A stretch of DNA of 64,000 nt from Knoellia subterranea KCTC 19937 (GCF_000768685.1 NZ_AVPK01000004.1:1-64000), one strand, 5' to 3'. Positions 9,063-18,563 are shown, counted from the stretch's first letter. Program-made: numbers and translations. Notes: generated by a model not told the origin, from the sequence alone.

Positions 9063-10373
9063 GTGTCCGTCCCCGTCCAGGTGTCGCCGCACTCGCGGGA
9101 CCGGCCACGCTGGACCGACGCCGGCCTCGCGCCGGCAGCGCTGCTCGCGGGGCTGCCGGTGCTCGCCGCTGTCTGGAAGCAGGGGCCGTGCCTCGAGAAC
9201 GGCTGGGGCGGCACGGAGCCGTTCTGGCGCTATTGCTATTCCGACCTGGCCGTCGGCGTGCAGACGGCGGGAGCGGAAGCCGGCCTCACGGCATACCTTC
9301 GTGGTGACGTGCCCCTCGACCAACCACCGCTGACAGGCAGTCTTGTGTCCCTCATCGCCGGTCTCGGACCGGGCTCGGGGGCGCTCTCGACCCAGCGGTG
9401 GGTGCTTGCCGTGTGGGCCGTCCTCGCCGTCGTCGGACTCGTCCTCATGGCGTGGTGGGTGCGGACGTCGCCGGGGCGGCCCGATCCGCTGCACGTCGTC
9501 CTCGCGCCCGTCGCCGCATTGACGATCCTGCTCTCGCCGGATCTCCTCGGCGTCGTCCTCGCGACGGGCGGTTTGTGGGCGTGGGGGCGGCGTCGTCCGG
9601 CGCTCGCGGGGGCGCTGCTCGGTGCGGGATTCATGGCGCGGACCTATCCCGTGCTGCTCCTCGTCGCCGTCGCGCTGCTCGCGTGGCGCACGGGGCGCGA
9701 GCGGGAGCTGCCCCGACTGGGCGGTGGCGCGCTCGCTGCCGTCGCCGTGATCGGGGTGCCGCTGCTGGCGTTGGCCCCCGAGAACGTGACCCGGGCATGG
9801 TCGACGTGGCTCGAGACGCCGGCCGGGCTGGGGTCGGTCTGGTACATCCCCACCCTCGCCGGCCACCCCTGGTCCACGTCGGTGGTCACGACCGTCGCGG
9901 TCCTCGGCATGCTCGTGGCGGTCGTGCTCGTCGGCCTGCTCGTGCTGGGGGCGCCTCGCGTCCCTCGGCTCGGCGCCGTCGCCCTTGTGGGCGTCGCGGT
10001 GGTGCTCGTGACGGGCACGGCCTTCCCGGTGCAGTCGTCGCTGTGGCTCGTGCCGCTCGTGGCAATGGCCGGCCTGCGATGGCGCGACCACCTGCTCTGG
10101 GCGCTCGCCGAGGGGGTGCACTTCGTCGCGGTCTGGCTCTATCTCGGCGGGCTCCAGGACGCGAACCGCTCCCTGCCGCCGGGCTGGTACTCCTTCGCAC
10201 TCCTCCTGCGCGTCTCCGCGGTCGTGTACCTCGCCGTCCGGGCCTGGCAGACCGCCACCTCAACTTTCCCGCCCGAAGTGGGTTCCTCTCACCTCGCCTC
10301 GCCTCCGCGACCAAGCGAAGAGAGAACTTCCGACGCGGAGTCGGCTCACCTCGAGAGCCCCTCGTCGATTTAG
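9063..10373 (+). CDS. polytopic membrane glycosyltransferase (GT87-like, Rv0051 position)
   Basis: A 436-residue protein with about nine to ten hydrophobic segments. An outer loop early in the protein carries ENGWGG and a DLAVGVQTAG segment, typical of polyprenol-phosphate-sugar dependent enzymes of the GT-C fold. It starts with GTG four bases after ponA, so the two are cotranscribed. The same order occurs in mycobacteria (Rv0050-Rv0051). The donor and acceptor are unknown; a cell-envelope glycan role is inferred. The last 35 or so residues (from TFPPEVGSSHLAS) are encoded by palindromic repeat B1 and look acquired rather than functional. Confidence 0.8.
   Translation: MSVPVQVSPHSRDRPRWTDAGLAPAALLAGLPVLAAVWKQGPCLENGWGGTEPFWRYCYSDLAVGVQTAGAEAGLTAYLRGDVPLDQPPLTGSLVSLIAGLGPGSGALSTQRWVLAVWAVLAVVGLVLMAWWVRTSPGRPDPLHVVLAPVAALTILLSPDLLGVVLATGGLWAWGRRRPALAGALLGAGFMARTYPVLLLVAVALLAWRTGRERELPRLGGGALAAVAVIGVPLLALAPENVTRAWSTWLETPAGLGSVWYIPTLAGHPWSTSVVTTVAVLGMLVAVVLVGLLVLGAPRVPRLGAVALVGVAVVLVTGTAFPVQSSLWLVPLVAMAGLRWRDHLLWALAEGVHFVAVWLYLGGLQDANRSLPPGWYSFALLLRVSAVVYLAVRAWQTATSTFPPEVGSSHLASPPRPSEERTSDAESAHLESPSSI
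10264..10341. repeat. palindromic repeat family B, copy 1
   Basis: The segment starts TTTCCCGCCCGAAGTGGG, followed by TTCCTCTCACCTCGC and CAAGCGAAGAGAGAAC, a decayed version of the repeat seen intact at 16923-17000. Here it lies inside the 3' end of a coding sequence because the family's usual in-repeat TGA reads CGA. Confidence 0.75.
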
Positions 10374-10511
10374 CCGGTATGCCGTGCAGCCGGTACCCTT
10401 GCGAGGTTGCCTGTGCCCTGTGGACAACTTCACGGCGGTGTCGGCAGCAATGCATACCCTCCTGTCACGGAGAGACCGTGACCGTTCAGACCGAAGGAGG
10501 CGGGTTAACGC

Positions 10512-10799
10512 ATGCGCCAGTACGAACTCATGGTCATCCTCGACCCGGAACTCGACGACCGCACGGTTCAGCCGTCGCTCGACAAGTTCCTCACCGTCAT
10601 CACCAAGGACGGTGGCACCGTCGACAACGTCGACATCTGGGGCCGCCGTCGCCTGGCCTACGAGATCAAGAAGAAGGCCGAGGGCATCTACGCCGTCGTC
10701 AACTTCACCTCGGAGCCGGCCACTGCCAAGGAGCTGGACCGTCAGCTCGGGCTCAACGAGACGATCATGCGGACGAAGCTCCTTCGTCCCGGCTCCTGA
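10512..10799 (+). CDS. rpsF: 30S ribosomal protein S6
   Basis: A 95-residue S6 with the N-terminal [14 protein letters not shown] and [16 protein letters not shown] motifs that bind 16S rRNA together with S18. A strong GAAGGAGG ribosome-binding site lies upstream. It is the first gene of the rpsF-ssb-rpsR-rplI operon, in the standard actinobacterial order. Confidence 0.98.
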   Translation: MRQYELMVILDPELDDRTVQPSLDKFLTVITKDGGTVDNVDIWGRRRLAYEIKKKAEGIYAVVNFTSEPATAKELDRQLGLNETIMRTKLLRPGS

Positions 10800-10900
10800 T
10801 CGAATCCACCGGGCACGACCCAGCGATCAACGGCTGAGCAGCCCACCCGCACCACCTGATATCCGTCGCAACTGCACCCAGACCAAAGGGGATCTGATTC

Positions 10901-11512
10901 ATGGCAGGCGAGACCGTCATCACGATCGTCGGGAACCTCACCGGGGACCCCGAGCTGCGCTTCACTCCGTCCGGAGCTGCTGTCGCGAACTTCACCGTGG
11001 CCTCCACGCCGCGCACGTTCGACCGGCAGTCCAACGAGTGGAAGGACGGCGAGACGCTCTTCATGCGTTGCTCCGTCTGGCGTGATGCGGCGGAGAACGT
11101 CGCCGAGTCCCTTCAGCGGGGCACGCGCGTCATGGTCACCGGCCGACTGAAGTCTCGTTCGTACGAGACCAAGGAAGGCGAGAAGCGCACCGTCATCGAG
11201 ATGGACGTCGACGAGGTCGGCCCGTCCCTCAAGTACGCCACGGCGAAGGTCAACAAGACCTCGCGCGGTGGCGGCGGTGGTTTCGGCGGCGACCAGGGCG
11301 GCTTCGGCGGCGGCCAGCAGCAGGACCCGTGGGCGACCGGCGGCTCCGCACCTCAGGGTGGGGCTCCGCAGGGAGGCCAGGGTGGTCAGCAGGGCGGCCA
11401 GGGCGGCTGGAACCAGCCGCAGGGTGGTCAGCAGGGTCAGGCCCCACAGGGTCAGCAGGGCGGCCAGGGAGGCTGGGGCAACGCTCCGGCCTACGACGAG
11501 CCCCCTTTCTGA
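10901..11512 (+). CDS. ssb: single-stranded DNA-binding protein
   Basis: Binds and protects single-stranded DNA in replication and repair. Residues 1-110 form the OB fold ([21 protein letters not shown], with [12 protein letters not shown]). A Gly/Gln-rich flexible linker follows to residue 197, and the protein-interaction tip is YDEPPF. At 203 residues the length is usual for actinobacteria. The start has AAAGGGGAT upstream. It sits between rpsF and rpsR as expected. Confidence 0.97.
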   Translation: MAGETVITIVGNLTGDPELRFTPSGAAVANFTVASTPRTFDRQSNEWKDGETLFMRCSVWRDAAENVAESLQRGTRVMVTGRLKSRSYETKEGEKRTVIEMDVDEVGPSLKYATAKVNKTSRGGGGGFGGDQGGFGGGQQQDPWATGGSAPQGGAPQGGQGGQQGGQGGWNQPQGGQQGQAPQGQQGGQGGWGNAPAYDEPPF

Positions 11513-11592
11513 TCTAAAAGACACAGATTCACACCATCCCTGGGAGACCAGGGCTCATCCGCTGAACGATTCAGCAGAAGGAGAGCACCACG

Positions 11593-11829
11593 ATGGCCAA
11601 GCCAGTTGTGCGCAAGCCCAAGAAGAAGGCCAACCCGCTCAAGGCGGCGAAGGTCGAGAACATCGACTACAAGGACACTGCGCTGCTGCGCAAGTTCATC
11701 TCCGACCGCGGCAAGATCCGCGCTCGTCGGGTGACCGGCGTGTCCGTCCAGGAGCAGCGTCTGATCGCGAACGCGGTCAAGAACGCCCGCGAGATGGCGC
11801 TCCTGCCCTACTCCAGCTCGTCCCGCTGA
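11593..11829 (+). CDS. rpsR: 30S ribosomal protein S18
   Basis: A 78-residue S18 with [19 protein letters not shown] and [29 protein letters not shown]. It has no cysteines, so it is the zinc-independent form. AGAAGGAGAG upstream is a good ribosome-binding site. It precedes rplI by 34 bases. Confidence 0.97.
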   Translation: MAKPVVRKPKKKANPLKAAKVENIDYKDTALLRKFISDRGKIRARRVTGVSVQEQRLIANAVKNAREMALLPYSSSSR

Positions 11830-11863
11830 CGCGCGACCCAGCATCGACAAGGAGAGCTGAACA

Positions 11864-12310
11864 ATGAAGGTGATTCTCACCCACGAGGTCTCGAACCTCG
11901 GCACCGCCGGTGACGTCGTCGACGTCAAGGACGGCTACGCCCGGAACTTCCTCTTCCGTCGCGGTCTCGCGACGGCGTGGACCAAGGGCGCCCAGAAGCA
12001 GGTCGACTCCATCGCCAAGGGCCGTCAGGTCCGCGAGGTGAAGTCGCTCGAGGAGGCCCAGTCGATCAAGGGCAACCTCGAGAGCAAGCCGGTCAACGTG
12101 CCCGCGCACGCCGGCAAGGAGGGTCGCCTCTTCGGCGCCGTCTCCACCGCCGACATCGCGGCCGCCGTCAAGGAGGCCATCGGCACCGAGCTCGACAAGC
12201 GCAAGATCGAGGTTCCGACCCCGATCAAGACCACGGGTGCCCACGAGGCCCTCGTCCGTCTGCACCCCGAGGTGCAGGCCAAGGTCGCGCTCAACGTCGT
12301 CGCCGGCTGA
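11864..12310 (+). CDS. rplI: 50S ribosomal protein L9
   Basis: A 148-residue L9 of usual length. The N-terminal rRNA-binding domain ([28 protein letters not shown]) is joined by a long helix to the C-terminal domain ending in [12 protein letters not shown]. It is the last gene of the rpsF operon and is followed by a repeat-type terminator. Confidence 0.97.
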   Translation: MKVILTHEVSNLGTAGDVVDVKDGYARNFLFRRGLATAWTKGAQKQVDSIAKGRQVREVKSLEEAQSIKGNLESKPVNVPAHAGKEGRLFGAVSTADIAAAVKEAIGTELDKRKIEVPTPIKTTGAHEALVRLHPEVQAKVALNVVAG

Positions 12311-12318
12311 CGCACCTC

Positions 12319-12395
12319 AACATTTCCTCCCCATGAGGGGAGGTGAAGGGTCCGGAGGGTTATGTGCCCTCCGGACCCTTCATGTTTCCTCCGGT
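12319..12395. repeat. palindromic repeat family A, copy 2 (rplI terminator)
   Basis: A perfect 16-base stem (12344-12359 with 12367-12382) with a 7-base loop shares TGAAGGGTCCGGAGG with copies 1 and 3. The upstream CAACATTTCCTCCCCATG is a diverged version of their flanking segment. It begins nine bases after the rplI stop and is the natural terminator of the operon. Confidence 0.8.
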
Positions 12396-12452
12396 GGTGA
12401 GCGATCTGCGGGTGTCGGCGGGACGGCATACGGTCTGCTGGTGCCGTTCGCG

Positions 12453-13592
12453 ATGACCCTCACCCGACCGAACTCCGTCCTCCACGCCGTCGTCGGCGTC
12501 CGGGTCGTCAACCGGCTCGGTGGCTTCGGCATGAGCTTCCTCGGGCTGCGCCTCGCCCGCGACCTCGGCATGTCGCTCGGCGCGGTCGGCCTCGTGCTTG
12601 CCGTCTTCGGTGCCTGCACGATCCCGAGTCGCATCCTCGGTGGCGTCCTCGCGACCCGCCTCGGCACCCGCCCGACGATCATCGGCGGGCTCCTCGTGTG
12701 CGCCGCCGCCCTCTTCGCCATCGGTCTCGCGGACACCGTGCCGGTCGTCGTCGCCGCCGTCCTCTGCCTCGGCCTGGCCTACGAGCTCATCGAACCCGCC
12801 ACCCAGGCCGTCATCGCCGAGACCATCGACCCGGCCCGGCAGGCGTCGGCGTTCGCCCTCCTCTGGTCCACGCTGTCGGTGGCCGGGGTCGTGTCGGGGC
12901 TGCTCGCGGCCCTCCTCGGTCGGTGGGGAGTGTCCGCGATCTTCGTGTGCGACGCCGTGTCGAGCGTCCTCGCTGCCGGTGCCGCCGTCGTGCTCCTGCC
13001 GTCCGCTCGAGCCGAGCGCCATCCCTCGCCGTGGCGCGCCGCTCTCACTCCGCGCCTCATCGCGTGGACGGGTGTGGGCACGGTCTATGCGACGCTCGTC
13101 ATGATCATCGTCTTCATGCTCCCTCTCGCGGTCGACGCCGCCGGACACACGACCTCGACGACGGGCTGGCTGCTCGCCGTCGCTGCCGCTGCCGCGATTG
13201 CCGCTCAGCGGCTCCTACGCAGAACCGAGCTCCGTATGCCGCCCGCCACCGCTCTCGTCCTCGGTCACCTCGTGCTCGCGGCCGGGTTGGGACTGTGGGC
13301 GACGGGTCATTTTGCGGGACTGCTCGGTGGGGCGGTGCTCGAGGGGGCGAGCGGGGCGTTCCTGCTCGGGACCTACCAGGCGCGGGCCGCGGCGATGGGT
13401 GGCCCGGGCCTCGGTGCGGCCGTCATGACCGTGTTCGGCCTGTCGTGGGGAGTGGCCACGGTCGTGGCGCCCCTCGTCGGCGCACCCCTGCTGGCCCATG
13501 GCGACGCGACGCTGTGGCTCACCTGCGCGGGCCTGTCGCTGGCACTCGCCCTCGGCCACGCAGCGACCCGCCGACCCTCCGCCTCAGGGTGA
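12453..13592 (+). CDS. MFS transporter
   Basis: About 379 residues with roughly ten to twelve hydrophobic segments and the MFS loop motif GGVLATRLGTRPTIIGG after segment two. It belongs to the drug/sugar-efflux type with short loops; the substrate cannot be read from the sequence. The start is uncertain: ATG at 12453 or GTG at 12441, neither with a strong ribosome-binding site. A GTATGCCGTCC copy lies 29 bases upstream (12424). The HAD gene follows after 82 bases, so a link to the disaccharide pathway is possible but unproven. Confidence 0.8.
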   Translation: MTLTRPNSVLHAVVGVRVVNRLGGFGMSFLGLRLARDLGMSLGAVGLVLAVFGACTIPSRILGGVLATRLGTRPTIIGGLLVCAAALFAIGLADTVPVVVAAVLCLGLAYELIEPATQAVIAETIDPARQASAFALLWSTLSVAGVVSGLLAALLGRWGVSAIFVCDAVSSVLAAGAAVVLLPSARAERHPSPWRAALTPRLIAWTGVGTVYATLVMIIVFMLPLAVDAAGHTTSTTGWLLAVAAAAAIAAQRLLRRTELRMPPATALVLGHLVLAAGLGLWATGHFAGLLGGAVLEGASGAFLLGTYQARAAAMGGPGLGAAVMTVFGLSWGVATVVAPLVGAPLLAHGDATLWLTCAGLSLALALGHAATRRPSASG

Positions 13593-13674
13593 GTTGCGGG
13601 GAGGCTGGCCGGGGCTCGCCACTCTCCCGAGTCACCCTCACTGCAGGCGGGTGGAAACCTTTACGCTTTCTCGC

Positions 13675-14394
13675 ATGACTCGCCTCGACTGGGACGACTA
13701 CGCCGCTGCCCTCTTCGACCTCGACGGGGTCGTCACGCCCACGGCGGAGGTGCACATGCGGGCGTGGTCTCAGATGTTCAACGACTTCCTGACGGCGCGC
13801 GGCGTGGCCGAGCCCTACACCGACGAGGACTACTTCGCCCACGTCGACGGCAAGCCGCGCTACGAAGGAGTTGCGGCCTTCCTCGCGTCCCGTGGCATTG
13901 ACCTTCCGCAGGGCGACCCCAGCGACAACCCTGACCAGGACACGGTCTGCGGGCTGGGCAACCGCAAGAACGACGCCTTCAACGAGGTCCTCGCCCGGGA
14001 CGGCGTCGAGGCCTACCCCGGATCGGTGCGCCTGCTCGAGGCCCTTGCCGAGCGCAACCTCCCGATGGCGATCGTGTCCTCCTCCAAGAACGCACCGGCC
14101 GTCCTCGAGGCCGCCGGAGTCGACCACTTCTTCGGCTTCGTCATGCACGGTGGCGTGGCCGCCGAGCGCGGCATCGCCGGCAAGCCCGCACCCGACACGT
14201 TCCTCGCCGCTGCCGAAGAGCTCGGCGTCGAGCCCGCGCAGGCCGTGGTCCTCGAGGATGCCCTGAGCGGCGTCGAGGCCGGCGCCGCCGGACACTTCGG
14301 GCTCGTCATCGGGGTCGACCGCGGTGCCGGGGAGCAGGCCCTCACCGGCGCCGGCGCGACCCTTGTCGTCGAGGACCTCGGGGAGCTGCTGTGA
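13675..14394 (+). CDS. HAD hydrolase, beta-phosphoglucomutase family
   Basis: A 239-residue HAD protein with the nucleophile and acid/base pair in FDLDGVVT (Asp15, Asp17), a helical cap domain, the motif II region IVSSSKN, GKPAPD and the metal-binding VLEDALSGVEAG. It ends on a TGA that overlaps the GTG of the GH65 gene by four bases, so translation is coupled. Beta-phosphoglucomutase converts beta-glucose 1-phosphate, the product of inverting GH65 phosphorylases, to glucose 6-phosphate. This assignment rests on that pairing and on the motifs. Confidence 0.88.
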   Translation: MTRLDWDDYAAALFDLDGVVTPTAEVHMRAWSQMFNDFLTARGVAEPYTDEDYFAHVDGKPRYEGVAAFLASRGIDLPQGDPSDNPDQDTVCGLGNRKNDAFNEVLARDGVEAYPGSVRLLEALAERNLPMAIVSSSKNAPAVLEAAGVDHFFGFVMHGGVAAERGIAGKPAPDTFLAAAEELGVEPAQAVVLEDALSGVEAGAAGHFGLVIGVDRGAGEQALTGAGATLVVEDLGELL

Positions 14395-16934
14395 ACGCGA
14401 TGCCGCTCGACGTCGACCACGACCCCCTCGACCGCAGCCGCTTCCCGGTCGACGAATGGGCGCTCACCGAGACGCGCTTCGACGCCGACGACCTCGGGGT
14501 GACCGAGTCGCTCTTCAGCGTCGGCAACGGCTACCTCGGGCTGCGCGGCAACTACGAGGAGAGCCGCGACGCCCACGTCGACGGGTCCTACGTCAACGGC
14601 TTCCACGAGACCTGGCCGATCACCCACGCCGAAGAGGCCTACGGCTTCGCCCGCATCGGTCAGACGATCGTCAACGTCCCCGACGCCAAGGTCATCCGCC
14701 TCTACGTCGACGACGAGCCGCTCCAGCTCTCCACGGCCGATCTGCTCGACTACCGGCGCACACTCGACTTCCGCACCGGGGTCCTCTCCCGCACCCTGCT
14801 CTGGCGCACCCCGAGCGGCACCCGCATCGAGGTCAAGAGCACCCGCATGGTCTCCCTGACCCAACGTCACCTCGCCGTCATGACCTTCGAGGTGACCCTG
14901 CTCGACGGCCACGGTCCGGTCCAGATCTCCTCGCAGGTCCTCAACCGACAGGACCTCCCCAAGGAGGGCCCGGAGGCCAAGGCCGCCGCCGGCATCGCCG
15001 ACCCGCGCAAGGCCGAGGCCTTCCGCGGCCGCGTCCTCCTGCCCCGGGAGAGCAGGGGTGACGTCGAGACCGGCCGCCTGACCCTCGGCTACCAGACCGC
15101 CGCCAGCGGGATGACTCTCGGCATGGTCACCGACCACATCCTCGACACCGCGAACCCCTACCGCGCCACCGTCCACGCCGACGACGACTCGGCCAAGATG
15201 ATCTACCGGATCCAGGCCCAGCCGGGCGTGCCGATCCGGCTCACCAAGCTCGTCTCGACCCACACTGCGGACAGCGTGCCGCCGCGCGAGCTCATCGACC
15301 GCTGCGAACGCACCCTCGACCGGGTCGCCGAGGCCGGCGTCGACCAGCAGTACGTCGAGCAGCGCGAGTGGCTCGACGCCTTCTGGGCGCGGTGCGACAT
15401 CGAGATCCCGGGCCAGCCGGAGATCCAGCAGGCGACGCGCTGGAACCTCCTCGCCATCGCGCAGGCCTCGGCCCGCGCCGAGACCTACGGCGTGCCCGCG
15501 AAGGGAGTGACGGGCTCCGGCTACGGCGGTCACTACTTCTGGGACACCGAGATCTACGTGATGCCGTTCCTCACCTACACGATGCCGTATGCCGCCCGCA
15601 ACGCCTTGCGCTTCCGGCTGTCCCTTCTCGACTACGCCCGGACCAGAGCGGGGGAGCTCTCGCAGAAGGGTGCGCTCTTCCCGTGGCGCACGATCAACGG
15701 CCATGAGGCGTCGGCGTACTACGCCGCCGGCACCGCGCAGTACCACATCGATGCGGACATCGCCTATGCCCTGAGCCAGTACGTCGGCGCAACTGGCGAC
15801 ACCGAGTTCCTCGACCAGGCCATCGACATCTTCGTCGAGACGGCACGGCTCTGGGCCGACCTGGGCTTCTGGCGCACCCAACCCTCGGGGGAGCGGACCT
15901 TCCACATCCACGGCGTCACCGGGCCGGACGAATACACCGCCGTCGTCAACGACAACCTCTACACGAACGTGCTCGCCCGCTTCAATCTGCGGCGAGCCGT
16001 CGAAGCGGTGGAGGCGCTCGCGGAAGGCGACCCTGCGGCATACGCCGACATGGTCCGCAGGACCGGGCTGGAAGGTGACGAGGTCACCGAGTGGGGTGAG
16101 TGTGCGCAGGGGATGTTCATCCCGTTCGACGAGCACCTCGGCATCCACCCGCAGGACGACCACTTCCTCGAGCGGGAAATGTGGGACCTCGCGAACACGC
16201 CCGCGTCGGTGCGGCCGCTGCTGCTGCACCACCACCCGCTCGTGATCTATCGGTTCCAGGTGCTCAAGCAGGCCGACGTCGTGCTCGCGCTGTATCTCCA
16301 GGGCGAGGACTTCACGCCGGAGGAGAAGCTCAAGGACTTCGAGTACTACGACCCGATCACCACGGGGGACTCGACGCTGTCGGCGGTCGTGCAGTCGATC
16401 ATCGCGGCGGAGGTGGGCTACCAGGACCTGGCGTACCGCTACTTCCTGTCGGCGCTCTACGTCGACCTCGCCAACCGACACGCCAACACCGCGGACGGCG
16501 TGCACGTCGCGTCGACCGGCGGCCTGTGGAGTGCCCTAGTGGGTGGGTTCGGCGGGTTCCGGGATCACGGGTCGGACGAGCGCGAGGCGCAGTTCACGAT
16601 CGACCCGCGACTGCCGGAGCAGTGGGAGTCGCTCACGTATCGAATCACCCTGAGCGGCAACCGAATTCGCGTCACGGTGCGTCCGACGGAGCTGGAGCTG
16701 ATCGTCGAGGAGGGCGAGGGGTCGGTGACGTTCGTCGTCCGCGGCGAGTCGGTGACGGTGAGTGGTGCGGCGCCGGTGACGGTGGCGCTCGATGGCCAGG
16801 GGCCGCGCATCCCCGGGTCGCCGAAGGCGCCGAGCGAGATCGTCCGCGAGGACGGCACCGTCATCTCGAGCGTCGTCCCGACCGGAGACACCCGCCGCAT
16901 GCCCGTCCCCACCGGCCACACCTTTCCCGCCTGA
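14391..16934 (+). CDS. glycoside hydrolase family 65 disaccharide phosphorylase
   Basis: An 847-residue GH65 enzyme. The N-terminal beta-sandwich contains ESLFSVGNGYLGLRGN. The (alpha/alpha)6 barrel contains GSGYGGHYFWDTE and the catalytic acid Glu514 in GVTGPDEYTA. The phosphate-site region HHHPLVIYRFQVLKQADVV follows, then C-terminal sheet domains. It uses phosphate to split maltose, trehalose, kojibiose or a similar alpha-glucoside into beta-glucose 1-phosphate and glucose; which one cannot be told. It is coupled to the upstream HAD phosphomutase gene. The start is GTG. The TGA stop lies inside palindromic repeat B2. Confidence 0.92.
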   Translation: MNAMPLDVDHDPLDRSRFPVDEWALTETRFDADDLGVTESLFSVGNGYLGLRGNYEESRDAHVDGSYVNGFHETWPITHAEEAYGFARIGQTIVNVPDAKVIRLYVDDEPLQLSTADLLDYRRTLDFRTGVLSRTLLWRTPSGTRIEVKSTRMVSLTQRHLAVMTFEVTLLDGHGPVQISSQVLNRQDLPKEGPEAKAAAGIADPRKAEAFRGRVLLPRESRGDVETGRLTLGYQTAASGMTLGMVTDHILDTANPYRATVHADDDSAKMIYRIQAQPGVPIRLTKLVSTHTADSVPPRELIDRCERTLDRVAEAGVDQQYVEQREWLDAFWARCDIEIPGQPEIQQATRWNLLAIAQASARAETYGVPAKGVTGSGYGGHYFWDTEIYVMPFLTYTMPYAARNALRFRLSLLDYARTRAGELSQKGALFPWRTINGHEASAYYAAGTAQYHIDADIAYALSQYVGATGDTEFLDQAIDIFVETARLWADLGFWRTQPSGERTFHIHGVTGPDEYTAVVNDNLYTNVLARFNLRRAVEAVEALAEGDPAAYADMVRRTGLEGDEVTEWGECAQGMFIPFDEHLGIHPQDDHFLEREMWDLANTPASVRPLLLHHHPLVIYRFQVLKQADVVLALYLQGEDFTPEEKLKDFEYYDPITTGDSTLSAVVQSIIAAEVGYQDLAYRYFLSALYVDLANRHANTADGVHVASTGGLWSALVGGFGGFRDHGSDEREAQFTIDPRLPEQWESLTYRITLSGNRIRVTVRPTELELIVEEGEGSVTFVVRGESVTVSGAAPVTVALDGQGPRIPGSPKAPSEIVREDGTVISSVVPTGDTRRMPVPTGHTFPA

Positions 16935-17000
16935 AGTGGGTTCCTCTCACTTCGCTTGATCGCCGCAGTCAAGCGAAGTGAGAGGAACCCCTGTCGGGCT
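16923..17000. repeat. palindromic repeat family B, copy 2 (terminator-like, best preserved)
   Basis: A perfect 22-base stem (16938-16959 with 16969-16990, around CCTCTCACTTCGCTTGA) has a 9-base loop and is flanked by TTTCCCGCCTGAAGTGG. The TGA of the GH65 gene (16932-16934) lies within the flank. Related copies are at 10264, 30929 and 63578. Confidence 0.85.
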
Positions 17001-17057
17001 GACGGCACATCGACGGCGGCCACCCCGGTGTCGGTGGGGTCGCCTAGGTTTGCCGGC

Positions 17058-18446
17058 ATGGCAGCGAAAGGCAACCGGCCGGCATACCGGTGTTCGGAGT
17101 GCGGGTGGACGACCGCGAAGTGGGTCGGGCGCTGCGGTGAGTGCCAGGCCTGGGGGTCGGTGACCGAGGTCGGTGCCGTGTCGACCCGCACAACGGCGGC
17201 GCGATCCGTCGCGCGGCCAGCCATCCCCATCGGTGACGTCGATGCGAGCCGGGCCGAGGCTCAGGGCACGGGTGTGCCCGAGTTCGACCGGGTGCTCGGC
17301 GGTGGGCTCGTGCCCGGTGCCGTCGTCCTCGTCGCGGGCGAGCCCGGCATCGGCAAGTCGACGCTGCTGCTCGACGTCGCCGGACGGGCCGCGCGTGAGG
17401 GTGCCGCGGGCCAGGAGCGACGGGTCCTCTACGTCAGCGGTGAGGAGTCGGCGGCGCAGGTGCGCAGCCGGGCAGAGCGCATCGAGGCGATGGCGCGCAC
17501 GCTCTACCTCGCGTCGGAGACCGATCTCGCGACCGTCCTGGGCCAGATCGAGCAGATCGAGCCAGACCTCGTCGTCATCGACTCCGTCCAGACGATCAGC
17601 AGCGCCGAGGTCGAGGGTGCCGCGGGCAACGTCGCGCAGGTGCGCGAGGTCGCCGCCAGCATCATCGCCACGGCCAAGTCCCGCGGCATCGCGACTCTCC
17701 TCGTCGGCCACGTCACCAAGGACGGCTCCATCGCCGGTCCGCGGGTGCTCGAACACCTCGTCGACGTTGTGGTGCAGTTCGAGGGCGACCGGCACTCGCG
17801 GCTGCGGCTCGTGAGGGCGGTGAAGAACCGCTACGGTCCGACCGACGAGGTCGGCTGTTTCGACCTCTCCGATGTCGGCATCACCGGACTCGCCGACCCC
17901 AGTGGGTTGTTCCTGTCCAACCGCACGGTCGCCGTGCCGGGGACCTGCGTCACCGTGACCCTCGAGGGGCGACGGCCACTCGTCACAGAGGTGCAGGCAC
18001 TCATCGACCAGACCGAGATGCCCAACCCCCGACGTGCCACGAGCGGTCTCGACTCCTCCCGCGTCGGCATGATCCTCGCCGTCCTCGGCACGCGCGCCCG
18101 GGCACCGATCGGCCGCAAGGACGTCTTCATGTCCACGGTCGGCGGGGTGCGCATCACCGAGCCCGCGGCCGACCTCGCGCTCACCCTCGCCCTCGCCAGC
18201 GCACTCACCGACCAGGCTCTCGCGATGGGGACCGTGGCGTTCGGTGAGGTCGGGCTCGCCGGTGAGCTGCGCCCCGTGACCGGCGCCCACCGACGCCTCG
18301 CCGAGGCCGCGCGCCTCGGCTTCACGACAGCGATCGTCCCGCCGGGCGTTCTCGGCGGCGGGCCCGTGCCTGACGGACTGCGCGTCATCGAAGTGGCGAC
18401 CGTGCTCGAGGCCGTCCAGGTCGCCGCAGGGGTCCCCACGCGCTAG
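17058..18446 (+). CDS. radA: DNA repair protein RadA
   Basis: A 462-residue RadA/Sms protein, a branch-migration ATPase of recombination. A four-cysteine zinc finger (Cys12, 15, 26, 29) is followed by the Walker A motif GEPGIGKST at residues 94-102, the RadA-specific KNRYG motif and a Lon-protease-like C-terminal domain (from about residue 280). The start at 17058 is chosen because the zinc finger normally begins within 15 residues; the upstream frame runs through repeat B2. In mycobacteria RadA lies beside disA and its protein restrains DisA, so the order here suggests the same link. Confidence 0.96.
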   Translation: MAAKGNRPAYRCSECGWTTAKWVGRCGECQAWGSVTEVGAVSTRTTAARSVARPAIPIGDVDASRAEAQGTGVPEFDRVLGGGLVPGAVVLVAGEPGIGKSTLLLDVAGRAAREGAAGQERRVLYVSGEESAAQVRSRAERIEAMARTLYLASETDLATVLGQIEQIEPDLVVIDSVQTISSAEVEGAAGNVAQVREVAASIIATAKSRGIATLLVGHVTKDGSIAGPRVLEHLVDVVVQFEGDRHSRLRLVRAVKNRYGPTDEVGCFDLSDVGITGLADPSGLFLSNRTVAVPGTCVTVTLEGRRPLVTEVQALIDQTEMPNPRRATSGLDSSRVGMILAVLGTRARAPIGRKDVFMSTVGGVRITEPAADLALTLALASALTDQALAMGTVAFGEVGLAGELRPVTGAHRRLAEAARLGFTTAIVPPGVLGGGPVPDGLRVIEVATVLEAVQVAAGVPTR

Positions 18447-18477
18447 GCCGACCTCCGGGTCTCGTGAACTCACCGAT

Positions 18478-18563
18478 CCGGCTCGCGAGCCGAGTGAGTC
18501 CTCCCGAGCCTCATCGATGCAGCTCGCGAGAGGCCATCAGGCTCGCGAGCCGAGTTCGGCAGT
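18478..18563. repeat. palindromic repeat family C, copy 1
   Basis: The palindrome GGCTCGCGAGCC occurs at both ends (from 18480 and 18540), enclosing CCTCAT-GATG and GCTCGCGA. The same arrangement is found at 32589-32665. It lies 32 bases 3' of radA. The remaining sequence up to the disA start holds a GGACGGCATAC motif (18639-18649) and no other gene. Confidence 0.7.

Noticed and set aside
14013-16505. Long open frame (830 codons) antisense to the HAD and GH65 genes
   Set aside because: Shadow of two clear enzymes; composition is Val/Asp/Arg-rich without hydrophobic pattern or family motif.
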